Of a DNA stretch of 64,000 bases, positions 1-12,228 are shown in pieces. A model generated the notes under the pieces. That model saw nothing but the letters and a program-made list of their open reading frames with translations. It did not search any database and was not told the DNA's origin. Every line of letters begins with the position of its first letter. Positions within the stretch are counted from its first letter, which is position 1. This stretch comes from Sanderia malayensis. Lineage: Eukaryota > Cnidaria > Scyphozoa > Semaeostomeae > Pelagiidae. Where the stretch lies: NCBI GenBank assembly GCA_013076295.1, contig RQOL01000662.1:96022-160021 (forward strand). Reading direction: 5' to 3'. Both the position numbers and the translations under genes were made by a program.

Positions 1-937
1 GAATTTCTTATCTATGATATTTCAAGTGTTGCAAGTTGCAAATATCTTATAGATGATATAAGATGGAGAAAAAGAGTCAATAGTTAATGTAGGATGAGCT
101 GTGAAAAGGAGACAGACTATCAGTTGATAAAGAAAAAATAAGGCTGTATAAATATTAGGTTAAATGCAGGTCAAATTGACATGAGACAGAGTGAATGTAA
201 TGACATGGGAATGTGAAACAGCAACATAAAATGGCTTACATTATTCTATTTGTTCTTTGTTCTTTTACAACTCAGTAATGCTGTAAAACATTAGATTTAT
301 TAATAATAATTAATAATGACACTAATAAAGTCGTTGTTGCTGCTCAAAAGGAAGAATATATCATACATCACATTCCAAATTTATGTAGACAAATTTAAAC
401 TTCAATAAACCCGGCCATATCCAGTTGTAAATTATTTGTAAGCATGAAAAAGATGTCTATGTATAGGAAACAGAGGTACAAATGATTATATTGAAGAACA
501 AACAGCGGAAGCAATGTGATGATTTAAAAGGTACTTGATAATGTGTGAAGAAGAAATCATAGGGAATTAAGTTAATTTTGTTGATTTTTAGAAATTAATT
601 CTTGAAACTCACCAAGTTCTTTCCGGGAGCAACTTTCAGGAAATCTATAAGAAGAATGGGGTAAATTTATATTGTATGGATGGTTTGAAAAATACTCAGT
701 TCAAATAAACAATTCAGGTTTAGATTGATATATACGTCATAGGGAGACGCTCTAAGGCTGAAAAAGAGCTAGAATAACCCAAAGGAGATTTAGAATTTAA
801 TAAGCACTTACGGCTTATTAAATTCAGTTGTTTTCCTGGTATATTCCTTCTTCAATGCTAAAAGCGGCCTGAAAAATATGTAAATTCTCAATAGTAATAA
901 TACTTGAAGGTTTAATATTTTAAAGGAATAGAATGTA
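1..937. other. Intergenic DNA, nothing recognised
   Basis: AT-rich sequence with no long open frame, no recognisable domain and no clear repeat structure. Homopolymer-rich stretches and short direct repeats are present but not organised. Confidence 0.5.
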
Positions 938-1333
938 TAGGTACACGTTTTTTATAAGAAACCTGGCTGAAGGCCTAGTGGTAAAAGTTTCTTAATTTTT
1001 AGCCACATTTTAGTTCTAAAAGTTTCTTAATTTAATGAAAAAAGTTGTAGTGAAAACGAAGAAAAAAACGTGGATGTGGCACAACATTAGTATTATAACA
1101 AAGAAAAATCGTCACTGCGAAAAATCGTCATGTGGAGCCGAGAATGTTATGCTTTGCACATAAAACATACTTACTGTAGTTGACATTTGTTGAATCCCTA
1201 AAAGAAAAACGTGTTTCCGAAACTTCTAATGTTTCATAAATATTTTCTTGTAGTTGTAAAAGTTTCTTAAATGCTAGGGCGTCTGCATGTAGGCTTCTTA
1301 TAAACCGGTTTCTTAAAAAAAAACATGTATGTT
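938..1333. repeat. MITE-like inverted-repeat element, copy A
   Basis: The left edge reads TACACGTTTTTTATAAGAAA and the right edge, reverse-complemented, reads CATGTTTTTTTTTTAAGAAA followed by a GGTTTATAAG-type sequence, so the block has imperfect terminal inverted repeats. A motif AAAAGTTTCTTAA recurs inside at least three times. A related element with the same kind of ends lies at 40535-40917. There is no coding capacity, so it is most simply a non-autonomous DNA transposon. The target duplication and superfamily could not be fixed by eye. Confidence 0.45.
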
Positions 1334-3189
1334 TCACCCACTATAAAGTAAGAAAAGGTGGTTTTGTGAAAATGCAACTTACCCACAATAGGTACCAATG
1401 AAATACCTCCTTTATAACATACAATTTAGAGTTTCCTATATTTTCGTTTGTCAATTTTATTTGATTCTTTTCAATCTTTCTATCTCGTTCTTGATCATTT
1501 ACAATCGTATCGTAAATTGAACTTAGTATTATTATTAAGCTGACGCAATTATAATTTGAAACTCGCGGTCAGTTGTTGATTATTGGTTAATTGCTTCCAC
1601 ACTCCGTAGCACAGGGAATAAAGGAAGAAAAGAAGACAATGGTCGAGATGCAGGCTTTTTTCGTTCTCATCAACCTCGAAATTGATACATGTCTGATGGA
1701 ACCCTTTCCATTGTAGTTATTTCTCACATTGCAATAGATCAATATCATCATTTAGGTTAAAGCTTAAAATATTAATATATTCCACGCATCTCTTTGATTA
1801 TAATGATGGCTTTAAATGACAGAAATTAAAACAACAACAAAATATTCAAGTCTGCAAATTACATTTCCAGTATGAATTGTTTCATATTATTCCTAGAAAC
1901 AACAACTTCTCAATGTATTGTGCATTAAATTCAAAACTGTGTTTGCAAGTAACGCTGTGTTTGCTCTTGTTCATGTCTGAAACATTTCGAAAAAGATGGC
2001 ACTATATTATATATACTGCAATGTTGATCTACTATGCAAAGACAGAACTATCATTCATAGACAATTACAATGTTATTGACTACAACAACAACAGTGATAT
2101 ATTGTTAAACTCTTAATTTGATTTTCATAATGGATGAATGAGAAGAAAACAAAATCTGTGGCTTGCTGGTTGAAAATAGATCTATGACCATTAACTATGG
2201 AAAACCTAGACTATTCATGTAAATTAAAAGAAGCATTTTCATTAAAAAATGCATTGTGACTACGCAGATATTTAGGAAGATAATTATGTAAGTTTGCATG
2301 CAGTTTTTCCTACTTTCTCTTTGATTTGTTGCATATTAATAGACATCTTAGCATACCTTCGCTGACTATCAAGGCAGGTTATAGAATAAACATACATATT
2401 AACATTTCGACCTTATGAAATATGAGATGCTATTGCCATCACATTTTTATAAAGCAATATATTTTCAGAGGAAAGAGAACTAAGAATATTGCATTTTCTT
2501 TAGCAATAAGCAGTTGCAGAGAGGGATTGCAAAATATTAACCTATATCTTCAACTGCAGTAGAGATTCCACTAACATTGATTGAATATCAAACAATCTGT
2601 TGGATCCTTATCATGCAGTATCCCCTTATACCTTTTCCTTGAATAGCAATAAGAATTTTAGTATACTTTTGTTAACTATCATGGTATATTGTATAATAAT
2701 CACACAAATAGAATTTGTACCTCATTGCGTCTGTTAACTGAGAAAACTTGTGATGAATGGTTGCAAAATCATTGCTGTCTGTGTTCAGCCCACCGATGTT
2801 AGAAACAACACTTGTACAACATGACATACAGAATTAAGTGACTACATTGAAGAAATCAGGATCTTGTATTACATGATTGGAGATTGAAATGGGGAGGTTT
2901 GGGACATTCTAATTGCTGCATCACAACAATATTAAATGATAGTTAATGTTAGAAGCAGTCATATACCTTCATTGTGCTTTTAAGGGTGGGGAAATTTATA
3001 GATCTACCTGAACATAGATCACAAAGAGCATCACACCTTAACAGAAAGTTCAGAAAAAATTTTAAATAAAGAGAGAATCTGTAATGTCAAGTTTAATTTT
3101 GGTTTGATTTTGATTCAATGTATCTGAATATAAAAAGAAATAAAGAAATCAATATTGTTGAGTATGACATTAGAGACAAAACGGATGAT
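1334..3189. other. Intergenic DNA, no gene seen
   Basis: AT-rich, only short frames. Blocks near 2343 and 2650 share a loosely similar stretch (TTAGnATACnTT..TAACTATCA), which may be a faint old tandem duplication of about 300 bp. Nothing else is supportable. Confidence 0.45.
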
Positions 3190-4345
3190 GTAATGCTATT
3201 GCAACGAAAAATTTACATTTAAATCAAGTACAACGATTTCCACAGCTGGCATTGGATTTACATTAGTTTCAATTATATACAACATAACAATAAGCACAGG
3301 ACACCGTGTAATGCAAAAGTACTTCATAATCATCATCGATGTGAATTGCATGGTGAAAGGAGTTTCATGGGAGTGAGTATTGGGTTTGGCTGGCATAACA
3401 AAGAAGGCAGCCACAAGGTCAAACGAATTGTGAAGAGATATATTCCAGCCAAGTGAAAGCAGCATGTAGATATGGGCAGAGCATTAAACACTCTTTCTCA
3501 AAACAATAAATATAAACAGGCATCAAAACATAAGCGAAAGCAAAGTTCTGATTGTGGGGTCAAAAACAACAATGAGTGAAATACAATTGGCCTAAGCAAT
3601 CTCCAGTTTATATGGCAACTTGAAAGGGGTGAGACTAAAAAGGAACTGTACTTGCTATTGATCTAAGCCAAGATGAATGTCTCCCTCAGCTATAGTCTCT
3701 TTTATTTCAGCATCAAGTTCCGTTCCGATCCAACATTTTGGAAAAAAAACATTGGGACAGCCAGCATGCACAATTGCTATGTAGACGAAACATAACATAA
3801 ATCAAAATCATACAACAAACAATAAGACAACCAGCTTCATTTTCGCAACAACAGAGTTTCCTGTATTCTATTGTTTTGCAGCCTCGTTTTAAAGTTTCTG
3901 TTAATCTGGATGTTCACAAACCATGATCGGGTTTTAATTTGATCAATTTTCACAACTGGATTGGCCTGCACCCATCAATCCAACCCAACCCCGAAGAAAA
4001 CTCAACTCTCAACTGAACACGGAACATGCTGTGCAGTACTGTGCGGAGGGGAGTACGCCCTTTCTAGCTTGTTCTCTTCTCCTACGTGTTCACTTGTGAT
4101 AGTAAGTATCTTTTCCAGATCAGATCGTATTATAGCACTGCAATCTTTCAAATTACACCTTTCAAATAAATCTGTAGCGTTTTTTAAAGGTTTTCATTCA
4201 TTTTACCAGGGTGTAAGACTTGAGGAAATATCCTAGTTTGACAACATCTCTTGAGAGTAATGCACATTTAACAAAAAGGGATGCTAGAGATAAGATACAT
4301 TGTCTGTATTGGAAAATGAGATAAGATTCGGTGCTTGTTACGTTT
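3190..4345 (-). repeat. Dispersed repeat family R, copy A
   Basis: Read on the minus strand, this block matches the plus strand of 42700-43765 over about 1 kb at roughly 75-80 percent by eye. Shared landmarks include TTTCCTCAAGTCTTA, ATGAATGAAAACCTT, TATGATTTTGATTTATG, GGAACTT(A/G)ATGCTGAAAT and GCTGTGGAAATC. One segment reads as an exon-like peptide ending AEIKETIAEGDIHLG, and the homologous copy has a matching open stretch ending at a GTAAGT donor. It is probably a mobile element or duplicated gene fragment. The encoded product is not recognised. Confidence 0.55.
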
Positions 4346-4699
4346 TTGACCCTGAAATAGCAACTTTGTTTTTTTTTCATGTGTTCAGACAGGGAAAGAA
4401 ATTTAAAACTTCACTCTGATTTTGGAGCAAAAAGCTGGCAACCAAAATATATTGTCTCCCGGAGCATTGAAACTCGAAATATAATAAACTACACATGAAC
4501 TTGTAGCTGAGAGAACAGCGAATCCAATAAAAATAACTTCATTTCTATAACACATCTTTTAACTTAATATGAACTGGAGAATTATTAACACATCTTTTCA
4601 AATAACACATCTTTCAAATTGTTAGAAGAATTTACTTCAGAAAATGATATTTGCTGTGAAAAATTCAATACTTGAAACACACTTTACAAACTTCTGGAC

Positions 4700-5460
4700 A
4701 TTTTGAAAGACTTAAAAATTGGTGATCACTATTAGTAGACTTCATAGTTCTTCAAATCAAAGATAAAATGAAAAGGGGGTCCCGGATTCATTGTTATTTT
4801 TGTACGGAAATTAATAATGTATTGGTGAGATTATTTTTGGGAAAATTATAATTAGCATAATATGAGCAGAAATTTAGCACACGTGATAATTCTTGGAGGT
4901 GAAGAAAGAGGGAAAGGAAAGTCCCAAATACATGGTTACCTTTGAACAAAATTTATTAATGTAATTGTGAGATCATTTTTTGAAAAATATTAAATTGCCA
5001 AAGTATAAGGAATTTAAGTTATTGAATAGTACCTACCAACAAAGACTTTCAATTGCAGATTGAAATGCATTAACCTTTAAGTTAATGTGAAGAAAAAATT
5101 CCACCAACAGAATTCTTGTGATGTGACGGCTTGCAAGTCATCGATAGATTTCCATGAGACACTGAGATTCAAGAAAAAGCATGTATAAAAATTAAGAAGC
5201 AAATGTGGACATCGTGAAGAATTTAAAAAATGGTGATCAATTTTAGTAGATTTAGTAATTCTTGAAGTCAAAGATAAAATGAAAGGGTTGTCCCAGGTTC
5301 ATTGTTACTTTGGTACTGAAATTATTAATGTATTGTTGAGATGATTTTTGGGAAAATTTCAATTTGCAAATGTATAAGGAACTTAAAATATTATTTATTA
5401 CTTACCGACAAAGATATTTGAGTGCAGATTCAAAAGCATTAGCCATTAAGTTGAGGCGAG
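4700..5460. repeat. Tandemly triplicated block of about 200-290 bp
   Basis: Three consecutive diverged units share the order: TTGGTGATCA-like start, AAAGATAAAATGAAA, CCC..TTCATTGTTA, AATTATTAATGTA..TTG(T/G)TGAGAT, TTTTTGGGAAAA, TGTATAAGGAA, ACTTACC(A/G)ACAAAGA, GCAGATT, GCATTA. Copies start near 4705, 4910 and 5215. No coding frame persists. It is an old local triplication in noncoding DNA. Confidence 0.5.
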
Positions 5461-6470
5461 ACATATAATTCAGGAAATAATTTCTTGTGATTTGATGATT
5501 TGGAAATTATTCAGGCCTCTCAGTACAACTGAATTTAAGACAAATATCTGAAACATGGAAAATCAATGCTTAATGTGTTGAAATTATAAGAAAAGTATGT
5601 AGAAACATGTATGTAGATGAAAATGGAATGCCTCAACCACCCTCCACATACAGTATAATTTATTTACCAAGGTTAATAATTCTCCAGTTCATATTAAATT
5701 AAAACAACATGCTGCTTGTACCTTGGTTCAGATATATCAGGATTGTCTTTGTGAAAAGTAATAAACTGTTGGAGGGTGAAGTAAGATTTACCTGAACCAA
5801 GAAGCCATTCCTCTATAATGAAATACATGCTGCTGTAATTGAAACACATAAATACACTTTGAAATGTGAGAAAAAACTTGCAATTTCAGCTCAAAATACA
5901 CAAAACGAAGCTAACACCTTGGCAATAACTGCCGAAAGTGTTGGGGTAATGACAATGGGGTTTGGCAAGTTAGAATCTAAATTAGGCAACTGCAAAAGCC
6001 ATGTTCTGTGGGTAAAATTTGCCTGTTTTGGAGTGAAAACGAAGCTTGCCTTAAATCGTCCAAAAACAGAGGAAAATCATGGAATTAGAAAAACAACCCC
6101 AACAGACTTTAGTTCTGGTACAAATAAAGAGTTATCGAAATTTTAAATGGAGAAATTCCGCCCAGAGAGACCCGAAATATTAAAGATTGTACTTATGTTT
6201 ATCTTAGGCCCATCTTTTGAAACAAAAACGAAAGCAGGAAAGAGGAATGAAACTAAGCCAGTTTCTTTCTTAAAAATACCAAAACAGAAATTACCTTGTC
6301 CCAAACGTTTAAAGGTTGTCTGCCCGTGTTCAGCCAGCAATTTCAAGGTCTCAGCAACAATTTCCACCAGCTATTTCTCCCTGAAACTTCTCCGACTTTG
6401 CAAAAAGATCCAATTACAGAACCATGTGCTTTCGAAATCTGATATCTTGTTGTGGTGGGTCTGGTATTTC
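5461..6470. other. Noncoding DNA, no gene recognised
   Basis: Several short overlapping open frames on both strands exist, but none shows a domain, a consistent codon pattern or splice-supported extension. They look like chance frames in A-rich sequence. Confidence 0.4.
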
Positions 6471-7184
6471 ATGAAGGGGGCGGGTGGAATTTTCGAGAAG
6501 GTGGAAAACAAAACTTGCTATAACTCCAGAACCGAGAGGAATATTCAAGAACCGAAAACGGCATCTTGATCAGCGTGATGTAGCGATTATGTCCATTACA
6601 ATTCAAAAGGTGAAACTTTTCCGGTAAGGGTCTAAAAAATCCAAAGTTTTTGCGTCCTTTTTTGGGCGCCTCAAAGCATTATGTTTTCACTAAGAAATCC
6701 CCCTGGAAAGCACCTCGAAATTGTTTTCACCTCTCAAAAAAGGGCAAAATACAGAAAGAATTAGAGGAAAAAAGTCGACATTACGTTAGCTGCGTTATCA
6801 GGGAAGAGTTATCGAAAGTTTTAACAGAAAAAATCTCTTGAGAACGACCCTAAAAACTCAAAATTTCGACTCCCTCAACAACCCTCCTTCTTTGCATTTC
6901 GGCAATGTGGGAAGGAAGCTCGGAGAAGGTTGGAAAACAAAATCACAAATATCTCCGCAACCGTTTGAGATATCGGAAAACAGAAAGCGTTACTTTATTC
7001 TCCGCTCCTTTTGAGTGCAAGTTTGCCTCCCTACACCCACGAACAAAAAAGCCTTTTTGACCTCAAGGATTTTCCTTTGAAGTCTTTGTTCGCTTGACAG
7101 CCCATTGACAGCCCATTGTCCCCGATCTAAACCCCGGAAAAAAAGTCGCCTCCGTCACATGATATCATAGATTAGTAATATAGA
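6471..7184 (-). mobile_element. Helitron-type 5-prime end inserted in Helitron copy 1
   Basis: Read on the minus strand from 7184, the sequence starts TCTATATTACTAATCTATGA, preceded by A, and continues with CATGTGACGGAGGCGAC. This parallels the starts at 44530 and 49383 (TCTAATAT..CACGTGACGGTGGCGAAA). An A followed by a TC start is the Helitron 5-prime signature. The junction lies exactly where the Helitron Rep homology stops (7187). Inside, two loosely similar blocks (near 6490 and 6920) carry a GAGAAGGT(T)GGAAAACAAAA..CTCC..AACCG motif. The 3-prime end is not identified, so the lower boundary is approximate. Confidence 0.45.
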
Positions 7185-7186
7185 TA

Positions 7187-8500
7187 GCTGTTGACATTGA
7201 TTTGAGTTTCAGGAACTTGTTCTTTCGGAAAGTGCTTTTTGCACTTGTTATTTTCCATGCACACGCAATGAGGATTTAAAACTCCACAGGGTCCATGTGT
7301 CATGTGCTTTAGGACCAACTTGTGATATTTTGCATCCTGTGGATCCGGTATCTCTGCTGATATGAATTGATCCACCTGACAATGAACATGATAATTAGCT
7401 ACTATTATTGAGATCACGTACAGAATAGTTGTAGCACATGTTGATCATGACATATTCTGCATTTGATGTTATAGATATAATTATGTATCAGCTTGTGAAA
7501 GAAACAGGATCATGTGTGCGTGTGGTAGTCCTCTCTTCTGAAATTCTATGACATACACATGTGCTGTGACATGTCCAAGAATGTGCTTGTCTAGTATGTC
7601 TTTGAGTAGTTCCTTGAGTTTGAGTTGAAATACTCTTGTGACAATGTCTGGTCGATCATTGGCCGTCTGATACGGATGAATGTTTTCTTCTATTTCCTTC
7701 CATTTAGGATTGGCAGTCATTGTTAAGAAGATGTCTGGCTTGCCATACTTCCTTACGATTGTCATTGCATCTTGAAAGTGTTGATACATATTTCTTTGGC
7801 TGCCTGGAAAGGATGACGGTAGAATGATAACACGGCCAATATCGATATGGATGGGCTGATTCGGATTGTTAGCCCTGGCCATCTGGTTTTCGATTTCAGC
7901 TCTTCGGTGGAGATGATCCATCAGGCCACGATATGTGTCAACACAAAGCTGACGTTGATTATTCATAATCCAGTGCAGTTTATTGCCTTCTATCTTCGTG
8001 TATGCATCTACCAGATACTGTTGAAATAGAAGTGACGCAATGTGGATGGCTGAGAATGCATCCCTGACCTGGATTCTGTATAAATAGTATTTGGCGAGGG
8101 TTAGTCTGGTACGAAGGTTACGATTGTTGTGGTGTTCACCCGCCGTGTGTGCTGTCGGCAATTGTTGAAGGTCCAAACTGTAGCCTCTGTCACCATGAAA
8201 GAAAATCAATGGATACGTGAGAGAATCGGCAATGGAATTTTTTGGCGTAAATCTTCATGAGATCTCCGCGTCTTGTTTGTATCTGCAATTCTCTATCATC
8301 AGGATTCGGTGCACCTCCATTCTGTAGTATATAGCTGCAATTTCTCTGGCATTAGGATTATTGTATCTGCGATCTTGTTGTGGGCGACCTGTTATGATCA
8401 TTTTGAATGTCGGAACAGACTGATTGTTTGCAATAGCTTGCTGCCGCTGTTCCTCGAATATTTCACCCATGCTTCGATAATGTTGTGCAAATCGTAACCA
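7187..8500 (-). pseudogene. Helitron Rep (HUH) fragment, copy 1
   Basis: This is the N-terminal half of a Helitron transposase (Helitron_like_N / Rep). Visible in order: PTFKMIITGRPQQDRRY and NAREIAAIYY (near 8300-8430), FFHGDRGYSLDLQQLP, DAYTKIEGNKLHWI, RVIILPSSFPGSQRNM, GKPDIFLTMTANPKWKEI, and the HUH-type motif FQKRGLPHAHMILFL at about 7500-7545. An intron-like gap (about 7390-7490) separates this from the next exon VDQFISAEIPDPQDAKYHK, as in copy 2. A frameshift near 8240 splits the frame. The gene stops at 7187, where another element's 5-prime end begins. The Rep tyrosines and the helicase are missing, so this copy is dead. It is closely related to 30522-34827 and 54656-56428. Confidence 0.88.
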
Positions 8501-8504
8501 GGAC

Positions 8505-8680
8505 AATTCACTAATAGGTGAACAAATTGTCTTATGTTCTTTCCACTGTGCCTTTTCAAACTGGTTGCTGCAATATCTCACTGTTTTGAAATTTTTACAC
8601 AGCATAAAACTGTCACCTTGTTTTGTCAACTGGCAGTTATTTCATTGTTTGTGGTTGGACGTTTCAATTCAAATTCACTT
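8505..8680 (-). pseudogene. MYND-type zinc-finger fragment fused to Helitron copy 1
   Basis: Directly upstream of the Rep homology, and in the same frame, the translation reads FMLCKNFKTVRYCSNQFEK followed by AQWKEHKTICS. This fits the MYND pattern (C..C....YC...C...W..HK..C), with one expected cysteine replaced by phenylalanine (SNQF). The join to Helitron sequence falls at ELSW/LRFAQH. MYND fingers bind proline-rich peptides in transcription regulators and also occur in some retroelement polyproteins. It may be a captured host exon or a remnant of another element into which the Helitron piece was joined. A further frameshift lies just upstream, near 8640. Confidence 0.5.
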
Positions 8681-8699
8681 TTAAGCGTGTTCTGTAAGG

Positions 8700-9984
8700 G
8701 CTTTTTTCTGCAACTGAAATTTCATTAACCTTTTTCATTTTGCACTCAAAGCAAACCTTTTCTTTCTGATATCATCAACTGTAGCATCTTGTGAAAATGA
8801 ACACAGACCTGTGCGGACAGTGCCATCCACTAAACCGGTTTCAACTGATTGGAGAAATAATCCATTCACTAAGCTTGGAACTATACTTTAGGTCAGCTTC
8901 TGTTTCCTCTCTGCAGGCAAATAAAGTCTTTTGTCTGCAGTCGGTATGAGGGAGTTTACAGGATCCTCATTTTGATTTTGTGACATTGTGAGAAGCTGTT
9001 GATAAAGGTTGGTGGCACTTCCCTCCTTGTAATGTGATCAAAGTATATTCCTTAATCTGGGCAAAGGGATACTGCCAGAACCCTCCCAAATAGCTGCCAA
9101 TTTGTTAACCTGGTGAAATTGCATTTATAATTGCATTTACAATCTTTCTCAGAATACCCTGTCCCTAAACCAAGCCTATACTTGTCTTATCAAAGAAACA
9201 TAAGATAATTCATCTCTTTGACAAACCTCACCAACCTGACCAATTATTCGAAATTCTCTTCTGAACATACTGTTCATAACAACAAGAAAAGTTATGCAGG
9301 GTGAAGATTTTAGGCCATCTGCAACATCTCAGGATGGTTTATAATTTTCAGTTTAAAGTTGATTTAGTCAGAGGAGAACCATTTGCCCAGCGGAAAAGAG
9401 GGGCTGTGGAATCACCACATACATTCAAGTAATGTAAAAGAGTTGAAACCCGACAGAGGGCGGAGCCTAAGTATTCCGATTCTCTATTTTGTATTTTGTT
9501 CTTGCTGTACTGTACCTCAGAATCGAGAGTGATTCTTTCCCTTGCCCTCAGAGGGATGTAATACGGCTACATTTTATTAGCACAGCTTAGCCTCGGTTTA
9601 GCTAGAAATTTCCCTTGTTTCTACGTATTACTATTTTATCCAGTTTTATTCTCTTTTAGTCTCGTTTAGCCAACTCGTACTATCTATTCATTTATCCGTT
9701 TGTTTATTGTTATACTTATTCACTTGCCTCAAGATTATCTTGCTTATCGTTAGACTCATTCGATTCAATACTTTATTGTTCAAGTCATCACTTAATCACA
9801 TTCTGTAACATATACTCTCGTATCTTTGGTATGCCTTATTTGCTCTATACTTCTACTAATGACACTGTATCGGATTTACTGTAGGGTATACGTCAGGGTA
9901 TATTTATAGCCTTGGCCTTTTGTGTAATCAGTTTTTAGTCTTGTCTTTTGGTCATACAGTTGTCACGCGATACACCTAAGTGCA
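8700..9984. other. Intergenic DNA, pyrimidine-rich stretch, no gene
   Basis: No coding frame or recognised element. From about 9560 to 9970 the plus strand is markedly T- and C-rich, and it begins after a GGGCGGAGCC patch at about 9458. It could be the untranslated end or LTR of an unrecognised element, but nothing confirms this. Confidence 0.35.
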
Positions 9985-10008
9985 CAGGGGCGGCGTGAGG
10001 CGCCGCTG
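9985..10008. repeat. Terminal sequence of hAT element
   Basis: The sequence CAGGGGCGGCGTGAGGCGCC starts here, 320 bp beyond the stop codon of the hAT gene. hAT termini typically start CAGGG or CAG(T/G)G, so this is most likely the 3-prime terminal inverted repeat. The matching 5-prime end is missing, so the 8-bp target duplication cannot be tested. Confidence 0.55.
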
Positions 10009-10306
10009 AAATGTTATTGCTTTACCACGTGTGTAGGAAAGAGAGGTGGTGCGGGGGCGAAACCGACGGAAAATTTTTTCGGCCACGCCCTTATTTTTGT
10101 TAGGAAACGCCCCTTTTTTATCAAAACTACTATTTTGCAACTGAATTGTTTTTAATAAGAAAAAAAGTTTTAGAAACGAGATTCGTACGTTCCAAGTTAT
10201 TCTAATGGCTCAAGAAAACAAAATTATTCTAAACCTTGCGAGTAGTAGATGATTGAGCATACAGACAAAACTGCCATGAAGATAGAATTTCAAAATGATA
10301 GTCGTT

Positions 10307-12183
10307 CTAAATGATGTCGGTTATATCCTTTAAACCTTGTGACAACATTATCTTTGAAAAAGGCTGACCGGCAAGCCAACGCAAAATAGCATGTTCTACT
10401 TGCAACAAAACTAGCTGCTTTTTTCGATTCTGCTTCATCCGCGAGCGAGAAGCTGAAACAACTCGTTTCAAAGGACTAAATACGCGTTTGCAATGAACGC
10501 TTGTAAGTGGCATTGTTGCAGCCAATTCTAGAAGGGCCATGACTTCAGGAAGAAGCTTTTCGAGTTCTGCCTTTTTGATGACCAACAGCAGGTCATGTAT
10601 ACCTGCTGCCCCCTTTGTCACAACATCCACGTCAATATCATTTCTGGCATCAACTTCAAATTCGTCAGCTTCTTCGGTGTTTAAAAGTTGACCTTGGACT
10701 GCACCATTTTCCTCCCCAGACGTAGTGGAAGATGCGTGAGCACGTTTATGTTGTCTCTCCTTCTTTTTGGCAACTAAAGCATCCCTTTGCGAAACAACTT
10801 TGTCAAGAAGGATCTTTATTTCTTTGTTGTTGTATAGCACATCCAGATTGTGCTCAGTCGCTGAAACATTTTGAACTGCAAAAGGATAGAGCATTTTTGC
10901 GTCTCCAATCAAAGCCCTCTGTTGAGCAGCAGTTGCCTTCTTCCGTGACTCAAACTTTGTTGGGTGTACCAATTCCATCCACTTAAATATTTTAGTTTGA
11001 AAATCTCCATGTCAATTGCTCAGAAAATTTATTGGTCACTGCTTTTGCTGCCGTTTCTAATGACATTTTCCAGCTTTCCGCCCAGCCGTCTATTTCTTGC
11101 CCAAAGCCTCTCCACCCCCCTCTTGCACGCAAGGCCGGGAATTCTGGATCCCCAAGCACTGTATCTTCTCATACCTGATTGTAATCGAATCTGCTCAAAA
11201 CTCGCTGGAAGTCATTGAGCATAGATCTGAGTTCAATTGGATCCATAGTTATTGGAGTACAGTACTCAAACAACTTTCTGTGGAGTGTCAGGAGATACAG
11301 AAACTCAACCTGCTGCATTTGGATACCTAAACCTCCGGCTGTTGCTCGAGTTTCTGGCTTCTCACTTGTATCATTGGCGATGCCATACAGAGAATTTTCA
11401 ATGGCCTCGTAATGTGTATCAATTGCCGTAACAGCTGTGTCACGTGACACTCAAGGCGTGTCTCCAGGCTTTCGTAAGTTTGCTCCAAAGTTTTTACTGC
11501 ACTTTGGGCTACTTCTGAAAAGTGACACCAGCTTGTCGGCAGTACCAATAAAATTTGCAACTCTTGGAATAGACATTGACGTCTGAGAGGCAGAAAGAGA
11601 CATTCTATGCGCCACGCAATGATTATAATAGGCTGCAGGAAAATGGTCTTGGATTTGTTTTTGAACCCCCTTGAGTTCTCCGCTCATGAAAGGGGCACCA
11701 TCATATGACTGCCCCACCACCTTGTCTTTACTTGTTGCTGGCTTCAAGTCGTAGCTTTCAAGAGTTTCTAGTAGTATCGCCTTAAGACTGTCAGCTGACG
11801 TATCACCAGAAGCATCAATCAATCCAAGTAGATGTTCTTCTTTTGCAACATCATTAATGAGACCTACCGATACAGCAGATTGTTCCACGTTACTGGAATC
11901 GCTTGTGTCGTCCATCATAACTGCAATATATTTTGACTTTTGTACTTTTCTCTGTATTTCATCTCTAACTTCTTTCTAAATAGATTCTATGAGCTCGTTT
12001 TGAGGCTCGTGCGATGTGTATGTCACATGATCGTGATCCAAAAAAGCTTCCTAGAAGCTCCAAAAGCTCCAAAAAGCTTCCTCGATTAGAGGAGTACTTT
12101 GCTTCATCGTGCCCACGAAAAGCAAGTCCTTGTGCAGACAGGAAAACAGCCACATCTATATTTTTGAGCTTGCGAAAGATCAT
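10307..12183 (-). pseudogene. hAT transposase (DUF4371/ZMYM1-like), decayed
   Basis: A cut-and-paste transposase of the hAT superfamily, broken into several frames. N-terminal fragment (12183-11965): LSAQGLAFRGHDE..NRGSFLELLELL, the hallmark of DUF4371 proteins. Then 11918-11451: KDKVVGQSYDGAPFMSGELK and the RNase-H-like region HFPAAYYNHCVAHRMSLSAS. Then helical pieces down to 11169. The C-terminal piece (10978-10307) carries the hAT dimerisation region LPEVMALLELAATMPLTSVH..KRVFSPLKRV. At least three frameshifts or gaps separate these, and the zinc-finger N-terminus is absent. A hAT-type terminus lies at 9985. The element is inactive. Confidence 0.82.
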
Positions 12184-12228
12184 TGTGTATATTTCTGTAG
12201 TTCTGTAGTGTATATCCTGGAAGTAAAC

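Noticed and set aside
5859..6841. Several 60-140 codon open frames on both strands
   Set aside because: They overlap each other on opposite strands in A-rich DNA, have no domain, no splice-supported extension and no conservation with other copies in the window.
9440..9984. An LTR in the pyrimidine-rich stretch
   Set aside because: No second copy, no TG..CA ends and no adjacent primer-binding site could be found.
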